Source: Candidatus Microthrix subdominans (GTDB lineage Bacteria > Actinomycetota > Acidimicrobiia > Acidimicrobiales > Microtrichaceae). From it: a stretch of 64,000 nt of DNA. The stretch lies in contig JADJZA010000001.1 of assembly GCA_016719385.1 (NCBI GenBank), forward strand, positions 558,001 through 622,000, in the 5' to 3' direction. The position numbers were made by a program, and so were the translations under genes. This document shows positions 43,391 through 51,594 of the stretch, one piece after another; the first letter of the stretch is position 1, and every line of letters starts with the position of its first letter. Below the pieces are notes generated by a model that did no database searches, was not told where the DNA came from, and saw only the letters and a list, made by a program, of their open reading frames with translations.

Positions 43391-44632
43391 ATGGCACCGA
43401 CTCCCGACAGCGACGCACCCTCTGGCTTCGATCAGGCGCTCCTATTGCGCAGCGCCCGGCGCTTGGACGCTGCCCCGCCCACCGCCGAGGCGGTTGCGGC
43501 CGCACCCAAGGTGCTGCTGCACGATCACCTCGACGGTGGCGCCCGGCCGAGCACGTTGATCGAGCTGGCCGAGCAATCCGGTTACGACGCTCTGCCCAGC
43601 ACCGACCCGGTCGAGCTGGCGCAGTGGTTTCACAGCGGCGCCGACCGGCGTGACCTGGGCCTGTACCTGGAGACGTTTGCCCATGTGGTGGCGCTGATGC
43701 AGCGGCGCGAGGCGATCCAACGCATCGCAGCCGAGTGCGCCGCCGACCTGGCCGCCGACGGGGTGGTGTACGCAGAGGTGCGGATGGCCCCTGAGCTGTG
43801 CGTCGAGGGCGGCCTGTCGATGGACGAGGCGACCGATGCCATGCTGGAGGGGCTGGCCGAGGGGTCGGCCGGCACCGGACTGACCGTGCGGCTGCTGTGC
43901 ACTGCGATGCGCACGTCGGCGCGCTCGGTCGACGTGGCCAAGGTGGCCCTCGACCACCGCAACGACGGGGTGGTCGGCTTCGACATCGCCGGTAAGGAGG
44001 CCGGCTATCCCCCCACGCGCCATCTGGATGCTTTCCAGCTGGTGATGCGGGAGAACTTCCACATCACGATCCACGCCGGCGAGGCGTTCGGTTTACCGTC
44101 GATCCACGAAGCGTTGCACTACTGCGGGGCGGAGCGGTTGGGCCACGGCGTGCGGATCCTCGACGACATCGAGCTGACCCGAACCGAGGACCGAGGACCG
44201 GAGCACGCCCCTGGCATCACCGAGGACACCCAGGTGCGACTGGGGCAGATCGCCGCCTACGTGCGCGACACCCGGGTGCCGCTTGAAATGTGCCCGTCGT
44301 CGAACGTGCACACCGGTGCAGCGCCCTCGATCGCCGCCCATCCGATCGGGCTGTTGACCGACCTGCGCTTTCGGGTGACGGTCAACACCGACAACCGGCT
44401 GATGTCCAACACCTCGATGACCAAGGAGTTTGGCCTGCTCGTCGACGAGCTGGGCTTCGACCTCGGCGGGCTGGAGTGGCTGACCGTCAACGCGATGAAG
44501 TCGGCGTTTTTGTCCTTCGATCAACGGCTGTCGCTCATCAACGAGACGATCAAGCCCCGCTACGCCGAGCTGCGCCGAAACCTGCCCACCGCAGCGTCGG
44601 CAGCCGGGACCCATCCGGGTCAGCGGGTCTGA
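43391..44632 (+). CDS. add: Adenosine deaminase
   Basis: The 413-residue amidohydrolase-fold enzyme converts adenosine to inosine. Zinc ligands are visible: HDH (His44, His46), the His of HAGEAFG (about residue 227, with the catalytic Glu) and the Asp of NTDN (about 332). A further His lies in RLGHGVRI. Length is somewhat above the usual 330-350 because of an N-terminal extension and a C-terminal tail of 25 residues. Function fits the nucleoside importer, cytidine deaminase and adenosine-kinase-like genes 8-15 kb upstream, although it is separate from them. Confidence 0.85.
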   Translation: MAPTPDSDAPSGFDQALLLRSARRLDAAPPTAEAVAAAPKVLLHDHLDGGARPSTLIELAEQSGYDALPSTDPVELAQWFHSGADRRDLGLYLETFAHVVALMQRREAIQRIAAECAADLAADGVVYAEVRMAPELCVEGGLSMDEATDAMLEGLAEGSAGTGLTVRLLCTAMRTSARSVDVAKVALDHRNDGVVGFDIAGKEAGYPPTRHLDAFQLVMRENFHITIHAGEAFGLPSIHEALHYCGAERLGHGVRILDDIELTRTEDRGPEHAPGITEDTQVRLGQIAAYVRDTRVPLEMCPSSNVHTGAAPSIAAHPIGLLTDLRFRVTVNTDNRLMSNTSMTKEFGLLVDELGFDLGGLEWLTVNAMKSAFLSFDQRLSLINETIKPRYAELRRNLPTAASAAGTHPGQRV

Positions 44633-44657
44633 TCCCGCCACACATCGCCCCGGTGGC

Positions 44658-46022
44658 TCAGCCTGTGTAGCGGGCTTCGGCCGGCACGGGCGTGGCCACG
44701 GGCCCGGCGACCGCGGTCAAGGGAACGTCGAGGCCGTTGGTCAGCTCGACCGCACCCACATCGCAGCCGGCGCCGGCGGCCGCCGCACGCCGGCTGCGTC
44801 GCTGGCCGTCGACGGTCGTCCGAGCCAGGCACGCCCGCGACGGCACCCGGTCGACCAGGACGCTGCCCGGCACCGGTGCCCGGGCGGGGATCGGCCGCCC
44901 GTAGTAGTCGAGCAGGCCCACCGCGTTGCGGGGGCCGTTGGCCACGTCGCCCAGCCCGGGCCCAAACCCGCAGCTGGAGTCGTCCCCGACGTTGTAGCCG
45001 TCACTGGTCGCTCGCTCGACCGAACACGAGCTGGGAGCACCGGAGCCGCCGGCCACGTAGCTGGCGAACGAGGTCAGCTCACCGGCCCCCAGCTGACGCG
45101 CCCCGCGAGCGGTGGCGGTCGAATTGTCGACCACCGTCGAGAACGTGAGCGAGATCGCGGTCGCCACCGCACCGCCGTTGGTGCCGGCCAGGTTGTCGGT
45201 GATCGTGGCGTTGATGGCGTCGAGGTTACCGATCACCCACACCCCGCCGCCGGACGCACCGGCGGTGTTGCCCGAGATGACCGACCGCTCGAGCTTGAGC
45301 GTGCTGCCGGGGCCGGTCAGCGCAACGGCACCGCCCGAATCCTCGGCCTGGTTGGAGGTGAGCATCGAGTCCTCGATGGTCACCGTGCCGCCACCCTCCG
45401 ACAGCAACGCTCCGCCCGACCCATGGCCCAGCGACGACTTGGCCTGCCCGCCGCTCAGCGTCACCTCCGACAGGTGCAGCCGATCGTCGCCGGTGGCGTG
45501 CAGCACCCGCTGGCCGGCGCACTCCTGGCGGACCGTGGCGCCGTTGCCTTTGAGATACAGCCCGCCGGCCTCGCCAAGTTCGAGAACCCCGCCCCCGGCA
45601 TCGTCGTCGGGTTGGACTCCGCGCCTGGTGCAGCCGGTGGTCAGCCGGTAGGTGGTGTTGGGCTTGAGCTCGATCACCGTGTCGGAGCCGCCGGCCGCCG
45701 CCTGTTCGATCGCCTCGCGCAGGGATCCAGGCCGGCCGTCGGCGGCCGTGGTGACCTCGATGCGCTCGGCGCCCGCCCAGCCGTCGGGGTAGGGGCCGAG
45801 GCCGATGAGCACCAGGGCGATCGACCCCAACGGAATCAGGATGAGCAGTGCGACCATCACCGCCAACAGGGCGGTGGTGAGTTGACGATCGTGGCGGTCG
45901 CCACCCATCGCCCGGTCGATCATCAGCTTGGTCGACTCGACCCTGCTGACCGATGGCTGCGACGCATCGCCGCTCGACTCCGGTGGGGGGCCAGCGTTCC
46001 CAGGCGAGGCCGGACCGTTCAT
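44658..46022 (-). CDS. Membrane-anchored right-handed beta-helix repeat protein
   Basis: The 454-residue protein has a Pro/Ser-rich cytosolic start (about 55 residues), one transmembrane helix (ALLAVMVALLILIPLGSIALVLI), then an extracellular beta-helix. The opening SLREAIEQAAAGGSDTVIEL and the repeated SGNTAGASGGGV, TDNLAGTNGGAV and SNQAEDSGGAV motifs are typical of Chlamydia-polymorphic-membrane-type (PMP/POMP) beta-helix repeats. It ends with a cysteine-bearing region (AGCDVGAVEL). Enzymatic residues were not identified, so it could be a surface adhesin or lyase-like protein. ATG 46022 is close to the phosphomutase stop, only 16 nt away, so the two may be co-transcribed. Confidence 0.7.
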   Translation of the reverse strand: MNGPASPGNAGPPPESSGDASQPSVSRVESTKLMIDRAMGGDRHDRQLTTALLAVMVALLILIPLGSIALVLIGLGPYPDGWAGAERIEVTTAADGRPGSLREAIEQAAAGGSDTVIELKPNTTYRLTTGCTRRGVQPDDDAGGGVLELGEAGGLYLKGNGATVRQECAGQRVLHATGDDRLHLSEVTLSGGQAKSSLGHGSGGALLSEGGGTVTIEDSMLTSNQAEDSGGAVALTGPGSTLKLERSVISGNTAGASGGGVWVIGNLDAINATITDNLAGTNGGAVATAISLTFSTVVDNSTATARGARQLGAGELTSFASYVAGGSGAPSSCSVERATSDGYNVGDDSSCGFGPGLGDVANGPRNAVGLLDYYGRPIPARAPVPGSVLVDRVPSRACLARTTVDGQRRSRRAAAAGAGCDVGAVELTNGLDVPLTAVAGPVATPVPAEARYTG

Positions 46023-46038
46023 TGCCGCCTCGTCCAGC

Positions 46039-47739
46039 TCAACTGGTGGCCGCCTCGGCCGCCAGGACCGCGCGCACCTCGTGCTCCATCCATTCGAGGC
46101 GGGTGCCGGCTCGTCGCCGGGCCGCCCGGAGCACGGTGCCGCCCGATCGCGAACCGCCCACCACCGGCTCGACCACCTCGAGATACGCCTTGAACTTGGG
46201 CTCGGTGCCGGACGGACGAAACGCCAGGCGATCGCCACCGACGAGGAAGAGCCGAACCAGGTCGTCGGCCGGGCGGTCCACCTGCTCCACCCGTCGCCCG
46301 CCCAGCATGGTGGGTGGGTCGTCCTCGAGACGTTCCATCAATTGCCGGCGGCGTTCGGGCCAGGCCGACGGTTCGAAACGAACCGCGATCTGGGAGGTGG
46401 TGTGAACGCCGTGATCGAGCGCCAGCCGGTCGAGCACCGCCAGGGGATCGGAGCCGGTGCGCAACAGCCGGGCGCACAGGTCGCACACGGCGAGCGCCGC
46501 CAGCAGGCCGTCCTTGTCGCGGCACGTCGGCCCCAACGCGTAGCCGAGTGCCTCCTCGTAGGCGAGCAGTTGAAACCAGTCCGGACGGGACATCGCCGGG
46601 CGGCACAACCACTTGAACCCGGTCAAGGTCTCGGCGTAGTGGACCCCGGCCGACGTGGCCATCTTCTCGAGCAGCTGCGACGACACCATGGTCGTGGCGA
46701 GCAGCCGGTCGGGCAGGCCCTGGCTGCGCTGCAGCGCCCACCAGGCGAGCAACGCGCCCACCTCGTTGCCGGTCAGGACATGCCACTGTTCGTTGGCGTC
46801 GGGCACGGCGACGGCGAGCCGATCGGCGTCGGGGTCGTTGGCCAGCACCAGGTCGGCTCCGCGCTCAGCCGCCAGGGCGATGGCGGCGTCGAGGACGCCC
46901 GGCTCCTCCGGGTTGGGGAACGGGACGGTGGGGAAGTCCGGGTCGGGCTCCTGCTGGGAGGCCACCGGCGTGACATCGGTGTACCCGGCGGAGGTCAGCA
47001 GCTGAACCAGCGGGGCCCCTCCCACGCCGTGAAGGGCGGTGGTGACCACGCTGAGTTTGGCGTCACCGGTGGTGCCCACCTGGTCGAGCGTGTCGGCCAG
47101 GTAACGATCGAGCAGCAGCCGTCGGGTGTCGATGCCGCCCGAACCGGGTTGCGGCGCCACCCGGCGGTCGCGGGCGGCGGCCTCGATGGCGCTGGCGATA
47201 CGGGCATCGATGGGCGGGATGATCTGGGCGCCGTCGCTCCAGTACACCTTGAGCCCGTTGTCGGCGGCGGGGTTGTGGCTGGCGGTCACCATCAGGCCCG
47301 CGCCCAGCGACTGTTTGGCGACCGCCCAGGGGATCACGGGCGTGGGGACCGGCCCGTTGGGCACGGTCACCGTGATGCCGTGCGCCTCCAACACCTCGAT
47401 GGCGTCGGCGGCAAACTCCGCTGAGCGGTGGCGGGCGTCGTGCCCAACGATGGCGCGTTTGGGCGCCCCCTCCTCGATGATCACCCGGGCGATGCCGGCT
47501 GCGCTCTGTCGAACGAGCAGTCGGTTCATGCGGTTGGGCCCCGGGCCCATCGGGGCTCGCAGCCCGGCGGTGCCGAACGCCAGTCGCCGACCGAAGTGAT
47601 CGGCCAGCGCATCCCCCTGGCCGGGCTGGAGCAGTCGGTTGGTTGCCTCTCGTGTCACCGGATCCGGGTCGAGGGCCATCCAGGTGCGCGCCGCGGCCCG
47701 CAAACCGGCGGTGTCGAGTGTGAGAGATGCGTCGCCCAT
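46039..47739 (-). CDS. Phospho-sugar mutase (phosphoglucomutase/phosphomannomutase family)
   Basis: The 566-residue alpha-D-phosphohexomutase has FGTAGLRAPMGPGPNRMN at the start, TASHNPAADNGLKVYW with the phosphorylated Ser (about residue 152), DPDADRLAV as the Mg-binding loop (about 303), and RPSGTEPKFKAYLEV (about 508), the phosphate-binding loop of the last domain. The length and domain order resemble the large actinobacterial phosphomannomutase PmmB type. It interconverts hexose 1- and 6-phosphates for nucleotide-sugar and glycan synthesis. The GGR pattern that would separate glucose from mannose preference cannot be judged here. A TACCGT element lies 8 nt before the ATG. Confidence 0.9.
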   Translation of the reverse strand: MGDASLTLDTAGLRAAARTWMALDPDPVTREATNRLLQPGQGDALADHFGRRLAFGTAGLRAPMGPGPNRMNRLLVRQSAAGIARVIIEEGAPKRAIVGHDARHRSAEFAADAIEVLEAHGITVTVPNGPVPTPVIPWAVAKQSLGAGLMVTASHNPAADNGLKVYWSDGAQIIPPIDARIASAIEAAARDRRVAPQPGSGGIDTRRLLLDRYLADTLDQVGTTGDAKLSVVTTALHGVGGAPLVQLLTSAGYTDVTPVASQQEPDPDFPTVPFPNPEEPGVLDAAIALAAERGADLVLANDPDADRLAVAVPDANEQWHVLTGNEVGALLAWWALQRSQGLPDRLLATTMVSSQLLEKMATSAGVHYAETLTGFKWLCRPAMSRPDWFQLLAYEEALGYALGPTCRDKDGLLAALAVCDLCARLLRTGSDPLAVLDRLALDHGVHTTSQIAVRFEPSAWPERRRQLMERLEDDPPTMLGGRRVEQVDRPADDLVRLFLVGGDRLAFRPSGTEPKFKAYLEVVEPVVGGSRSGGTVLRAARRRAGTRLEWMEHEVRAVLAAEAATS

Positions 47740-47747
47740 CGGCCACG

Positions 47748-47753
47748 ACGGTA
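47748..47753 (-). promoter_or_regulatory. -10-like element (TACCGT) for phosphohexomutase gene
   Basis: TACCGT on the minus strand lies 8 nt before ATG 47739, which would give a leader of one or two bases. Confidence 0.35.
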
Positions 47754-47829
47754 CTCACCGGGGCGCTGCCGGGCGTGACAAGGCCCGCAGCGGGGTGGCG
47801 GCGACGCGCCTGGATGGCCAAGCTGGACC

Positions 47830-48645
47830 ATGGCGTTTTTCGATCATCACTGCCACCTGTCCGGGCTCGACGACGGCCCGGCCCTGTGGGAGGCCGCCCG
47901 TGCCGCAGGCGTCGACGCCATGATCGATGTGGGCGTCAGCGTCGAGTCGTCCCGGGCAGCGCTGGCCTTCGCCGCCGGGCGCGAGGCAACGTGGGCCACT
48001 GCGGGTGTCCACCCCCACGATGCGGCCGACCATGGGACCGCCGACGATGCGACCGGGGCCCGCGTACTCGACGATCGTGCCCTCGCCGGGATGGTCGCCG
48101 GGTTGGAGGAGCTGGTGGACGCCGGGGCGATCGCGGTGGGGGAGTGCGGCCTTGACTACCACTACGACCATTCCCCCCGCCCCATCCAGCGGGAGGTGTT
48201 TGCCGCTCAGGTTCGCCTGGCCCACCGCCGCCGTCTGCCCCTGGTGATCCACACCCGGGAGGCATGGGCGGACACCTTCGCCATCCTCGACGAGGAGGGC
48301 TGGCCGACCAGCACCGTGCTGCACTGCTTCACCGGAGGGCCGGAGGAGGCCGAACGGTGCCTTGCCGCCGGGGCGGTGCTGTCATTCTCGGGCATCGTGA
48401 CGTTCAAGGGTGCGACCGACGTCCGGGCAGCCGCCGGGCTGGTTCCCGCCGGGCGGTATCTGGTCGAGACCGACAGCCCGTATCTGGCGCCGGTGCCGCA
48501 CCGGGGACGCCCCAACCAGCCGGCGTGGGTGGTCGATGTCGTGGCCGGGCTGGCCGAGGTTCGTGGTGAGGACCCCGCCGAGGTGGAGGCCGCGGCGTGG
48601 GCCGCCACCCACTGCGCCTATCGGCTGGAGCTTCCCAACACCTGA
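47830..48645 (+). CDS. TatD-family metal-dependent deoxyribonuclease
   Basis: The 271-residue TIM-barrel hydrolase starts FFDHHCHLSG, which supplies the HxH metal ligands. GVHPHDA, GECGLDYHYD with the bridging Glu, LVIHTREA, VLHCFTGG and the late ETDSPYLAP (metal-binding Asp) complete the family set. TatD proteins are Mg-dependent 3'-5' exonucleases or, in some cases, other hydrolases. ATG 47830 gives the usual length. In many bacteria a tatD gene precedes rsmA, as here, with two small genes in between. Confidence 0.9.
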   Translation: MAFFDHHCHLSGLDDGPALWEAARAAGVDAMIDVGVSVESSRAALAFAAGREATWATAGVHPHDAADHGTADDATGARVLDDRALAGMVAGLEELVDAGAIAVGECGLDYHYDHSPRPIQREVFAAQVRLAHRRRLPLVIHTREAWADTFAILDEEGWPTSTVLHCFTGGPEEAERCLAAGAVLSFSGIVTFKGATDVRAAAGLVPAGRYLVETDSPYLAPVPHRGRPNQPAWVVDVVAGLAEVRGEDPAEVEAAAWAATHCAYRLELPNT

Positions 48646-48664
48646 GGGACGGTCAGCCCTCTGG

Positions 48665-48967
48665 CTAGCCCTCGACGTTGATGTCGAAGCTCACGTTGTC
48701 GCCGTCGACCTTGGTGACCTTCACCGCCACGTCGTAGTCCTCGCCGTCGGCGGTCAGGGTGCAGGTTTCCTCTTCGCCGACCTCGGCCTTGAGATCGTTG
48801 GGACAGTCGACCGAATCAATGGTCTGATCGATCTGCTTGCCGAGTTCGCTGGAGATCTGTTTCTCAACGTCGCTGGACTCGACCGACGAGCCGCCGCACC
48901 CGCTCAGGCCGAGCGTGAGCGCAAGGGCGGCCGCGCCCATCGTAAGAGCCGAACGGTGAGTCGACAT
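48665..48967 (-). CDS. DUF4333-type lipoprotein
   Basis: This 100-residue exported protein has a lipobox LSGC (Cys at about residue 24) followed by SSVESSDVEKQISSELGKQ and two cysteines (SVDCPND and ETCTLTADGEDYDV) that probably form a disulfide. This matches DUF4333, small lipoproteins or membrane proteins of actinobacteria with unknown function. AGAGGAG before the ATG is a good ribosome-binding site. It is antisense to its neighbours. Confidence 0.75.
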   Translation of the reverse strand: MSTHRSALTMGAAALALTLGLSGCGGSSVESSDVEKQISSELGKQIDQTIDSVDCPNDLKAEVGEEETCTLTADGEDYDVAVKVTKVDGDNVSFDINVEG

Positions 48968-49127
48968 GGGACTACTCCTCTGAATCCGATGGCGGCCGGT
49001 GACCGCCGGGTACCGGGAACCTAGCGCGAGAGGATCGGGCACGTGTGAGCTGCGACCCGGGTGTCTGGGGTTGATCGAGGCCCTCGACCCCCGGCCCCAA
49101 CGGCGCGCCGCTAGCCTCCTCCGGCTG

Positions 49128-49577
49128 ATGGATACCGCCCGAACCACGCCCACGCGCATCCGGATCGCCGCCATCCTGACCGGGGTGATCGTGGCGCTGC
49201 TGGCGGTCAGCTTCGTGCTCAGACTCGGGGGCAATGAGGACGAGGCGGCCACGACGACGACCGCCACCACGACGACCGGCGTCCCGATGCCCCCACCGCT
49301 CTTCGAGCTCGACCCGTCCTGGAATCTGCGTGGGCACTCCCGATTCGCCGGGGCGGAGCGCAACAAGCGTCGGGCCGGTGGGTCGGGCAACTTGGTCGAA
49401 GGGGTCGAGAACGTGCCTCCCGCTCGGGTGAACATCACGACGACGACCATCGAACAACGGGTGATCAGCCTGGAGGAGTCCGGTGCGGTCACCAGTGCGC
49501 CACCCACATCTGCTTCGCGCAGGTCCAGCTCGCCCACCTCGTCGGGGACACGAACGTCGGGTCTGGGCCGCGGGTGA
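49128..49577 (+). CDS. Small single-pass membrane protein, unknown function
   Basis: The 149-residue protein has one transmembrane helix (IAAILTGVIVALLAVSFVL) after a short basic start, then a Thr-rich linker and a polar extracellular tail with no recognisable family. The C-terminus looks low in complexity. It overlaps the start of rsmA by 4 nt (GTGA), which supports that it is translated. The upstream frame from 48999 is probably not used. Confidence 0.5.
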   Translation: MDTARTTPTRIRIAAILTGVIVALLAVSFVLRLGGNEDEAATTTTATTTTGVPMPPPLFELDPSWNLRGHSRFAGAERNKRRAGGSGNLVEGVENVPPARVNITTTTIEQRVISLEESGAVTSAPPTSASRRSSSPTSSGTRTSGLGRG

Positions 49578-50467
49578 GCGCAACCGCCCCACGTCCACTG
49601 CTCACCCGGTCGTCGATCGCCGAGCTGCTCGCCCGCTATCGCCACCTGCCCCGCAAGACCCTGGGTCAGAATTTCGTCGCCGACCCCAACACGATCCGCC
49701 GCATCGTGGCGCTGGCCGGCGTCACCGGCTCGTCGTCGGTCGTCGAGATCGGCCCGGGCCTGGGTTCGCTCACCCTCGGCCTGGCGGAGACCGCCCGGCG
49801 CGTCGTGGCCATCGAGGCCGACCGTTCGTTGCTCGAGCCGCTGGCCGAGGTCACCGAGGGCACCGGCGTCGAGATCGTCGGTGCCGACGCATTGGAAGTG
49901 GACTGGGACGCCACGCTCGATGCCGCCCCGGACGGCTGGGACCTGGTCGCCAACCTGCCCTACTCGGTGGCGACCACGCTGCTGCTCGACGTCGCCCAGC
50001 GCGCGCCGATGGTGGAGCGGGGCCTGGTGATGGTGCAGCGGGAGGTCGGCGAGCGCTGGGAGGCCGGGCCGGGATCGCGCACCTACGGTATCCCCACCGT
50101 GTTGCTGGCCCGTTGGGGCACGGCGTCCATCGTCGGCGAGGTGCCCCGCGCGGTGTTCGTGCCCGAGCCCCGGGTCGATTCGGTGCTGGTGCGCTTCACC
50201 CGCCACACGAGCTCGCCGATCCCAGCCGACGGTGTGGGCGATGCCCGCCTGGAGCGGGTGGTACGCACCTCCTTTGCCGGGCGCCGCAAGATGCTGCGGC
50301 GCTCGCTCGTCGGGCTGATCGACGCCGCCGCCTTCGAAGCGGCGGGCGTGTCGCCCACCGACCGGCCCGAACAGCTCGGGCTGGCCGAGTTCGCCCGCCT
50401 CGCCGCCCAGCTCCCCGCCGGCCAGTCCACCGGGGACGCCGCCTCGCACAGGACCGATCCGTCATGA
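49574..50467 (+). CDS. rsmA: 16S rRNA (adenine-N6,N6)-dimethyltransferase
   Basis: The 297-residue KsgA/RsmA family enzyme dimethylates two adjacent adenines (A1518 and A1519) in the 3' end of 16S rRNA. Motifs are LGQNFVADPNTIRRIVALA, SAM motif I VVEIGPGLGSLT (about residue 56), GADALEVDW, and NLPYSVAT (about 126), the catalytic N[LI]PY. The C-terminal domain carries ASTSFAGRRKML-like VRTSFAGRRKMLRRSL. GTG 49574 overlaps the previous gene; its stop overlaps ispE, an arrangement common in bacteria. Confidence 0.95.
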   Translation: MSATAPRPLLTRSSIAELLARYRHLPRKTLGQNFVADPNTIRRIVALAGVTGSSSVVEIGPGLGSLTLGLAETARRVVAIEADRSLLEPLAEVTEGTGVEIVGADALEVDWDATLDAAPDGWDLVANLPYSVATTLLLDVAQRAPMVERGLVMVQREVGERWEAGPGSRTYGIPTVLLARWGTASIVGEVPRAVFVPEPRVDSVLVRFTRHTSSPIPADGVGDARLERVVRTSFAGRRKMLRRSLVGLIDAAAFEAAGVSPTDRPEQLGLAEFARLAAQLPAGQSTGDAASHRTDPS

Positions 50468-51198
50468 ACGGGCCCGTCATCCTGGCAGCCCCGGCCAAGC
50501 TCACGCTGAGCCTTCGCATTACCGGCGTGCGCCGGGACGGGTTCCATACCCTCGATGCCGAGATGGTCACCCTGTCGCTGGCCGACCGCCTGGAGGTGTC
50601 GCCCGGCGATGGTCTCACCGTCGCTGGTCTCAGTATCGATGGCACAGTGGGCAGGGTGGGAGGGACCCACGACAACCTGGTCACCAGGGCGCTGGCGCTC
50701 ACCGGACGCACCGCTGCGGTGCGTCTCACCAAAAACATCCCGGCCGGGGCCGGTCTGGGGGGCGGTTCGGCCGACGCTGCGGCCATCCTGCGCTGGGCGG
50801 GCTGGTCCGACCTGGATGCGGCCGCCCGCCTGGGCGCCGACGTACCCTTCTGCCTGGTCGGTGGCCGGGCACGGGTGCGGGGCATCGGCGAAGAGATCGA
50901 CCCGCTGCCGTTTCTCGCTGCGGACCTGACGTTGCTGACGCCGCCGGTCGGGGCGTCCACGCCGGCGGTCTACGCCCGTTGGGACGCGCTGGGCGGACCG
51001 GTGGGAGAGCATGGCAACGATCTGGAGCCGGCGGCTCTGGCCGAAGTGCCCGAACTCGCGAAATGGCGTCACCGCTTGGGTGACGCCACGGGTCAGCTAC
51101 CTCGCTTGGCCGGAAGTGGCTCGACTTGGTTTGTCGAGGGCCACCATCCCGGCGATGGCCACCGCTTGGTCAGCACCGTACCTGCCCCGACGAGCTGA
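50464..51198 (+). CDS. ispE: 4-diphosphocytidyl-2-C-methyl-D-erythritol kinase
   Basis: This is a GHMP-family kinase of the MEP isoprenoid pathway. Visible are APAKLTLSLRITGVRRDGFHTL at the N-terminus, the ATP-binding PAGAGLGGGSADAAA loop (about residues 94-108), and LAGSGSTWFVEG as the C-terminal GHMP motif. At 244 residues it is shorter than most IspE proteins (about 280-300), mainly between the two conserved halves and at the end. The tail is unusual but the catalytic loop is intact. ATG 50464 overlaps rsmA. The gene ends 48 nt before the oppositely oriented bS22. Confidence 0.85.
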   Translation: MNGPVILAAPAKLTLSLRITGVRRDGFHTLDAEMVTLSLADRLEVSPGDGLTVAGLSIDGTVGRVGGTHDNLVTRALALTGRTAAVRLTKNIPAGAGLGGGSADAAAILRWAGWSDLDAAARLGADVPFCLVGGRARVRGIGEEIDPLPFLAADLTLLTPPVGASTPAVYARWDALGGPVGEHGNDLEPAALAEVPELAKWRHRLGDATGQLPRLAGSGSTWFVEGHHPGDGHRLVSTVPAPTS

Positions 51199-51246
51199 CG
51201 CTCTGAACAGGGCAGGCTGAGGGGCCGATGCGGGGGAAGGTGAGAG

Positions 51247-51345
51247 CTACTTCTTGGAACGACGCTGGTGGCGCGTCTTCCTCAACAGCTTCTTGTGCTT
51301 CTTCTTGCGCATGCGCTTGCGGCGCTTCTTAATCAAAGATCCCAT
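51247..51345 (-). CDS. 30S ribosomal protein bS22
   Basis: This 32-residue, highly basic peptide (MGSLIKKRRKRMRKKKHKK, then LLRKTRHQRRSKK) matches the AURKAIP1/COX24-type bS22 protein found in mycobacterial 30S subunits: MGSxIKKRRKRM at the start and LLRxTRxQRR near the end. A TACGCT -10 element lies 10 nt before the ATG, so the leader is only a few bases. No ribosome-binding site is visible. It is antisense to ispE and tRNA-Gln. Confidence 0.88.
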   Translation of the reverse strand: MGSLIKKRRKRMRKKKHKKLLRKTRHQRRSKK

Positions 51346-51355
51346 GAGGGAGAAC

Positions 51356-51361
51356 AGCGTA
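51356..51361 (-). promoter_or_regulatory. -10-like element (TACGCT) for bS22
   Basis: TACGCT on the minus strand is followed by 10 nt and the ATG of bS22. The start site would lie 3-4 nt upstream of the ATG. Confidence 0.4.
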
Positions 51362-51410
51362 ATGGGCCCTGACGATGCGGACCAAGGCGACACCGAACCT
51401 AGGCGCCCGG

Positions 51411-51416
51411 TAGCGT
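51411..51416 (+). promoter_or_regulatory. Candidate -10 element (TAGCGT) for tRNA-Gln
   Basis: TAGCGT is 16 nt before the mature tRNA start. GCGACA at 51387-51392, 18 nt further up, keeps four of six -35 consensus bases. Confidence 0.35.
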
Positions 51417-51432
51417 GGGAGCGCCAGAGCGA

Positions 51433-51505
51433 TGGCGGGTAGTTCAATCGGCAGAACGCCTGACTTTGGATCAGGAGGTTGCAGGTTCGATCCCTGCCCC
51501 GCCAG
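51433..51505 (+). tRNA. tRNA-Gln (anticodon TTG)
   Basis: The acceptor stem TGGCGGG (51433-51439) pairs with CCCGCCA (51498-51504). The D-loop starts TAGTTCAATCGGCAG, the anticodon loop is CTTTGGA with anticodon TTG, and the T arm is GCAGGTTCGATCCCTGC with the invariant GGTTCGA core. CCA is not encoded. It lies between bS22 and prs, and prs begins 90 nt downstream. Confidence 0.95.
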
Positions 51506-51594
51506 CTCATGTGGGTCCCGACCGCCGAACGACCTCGCCAACGACAACCCCAACGACAACGACGGCCCCCCCGGGTCGAAGGGAGACAAACGCG

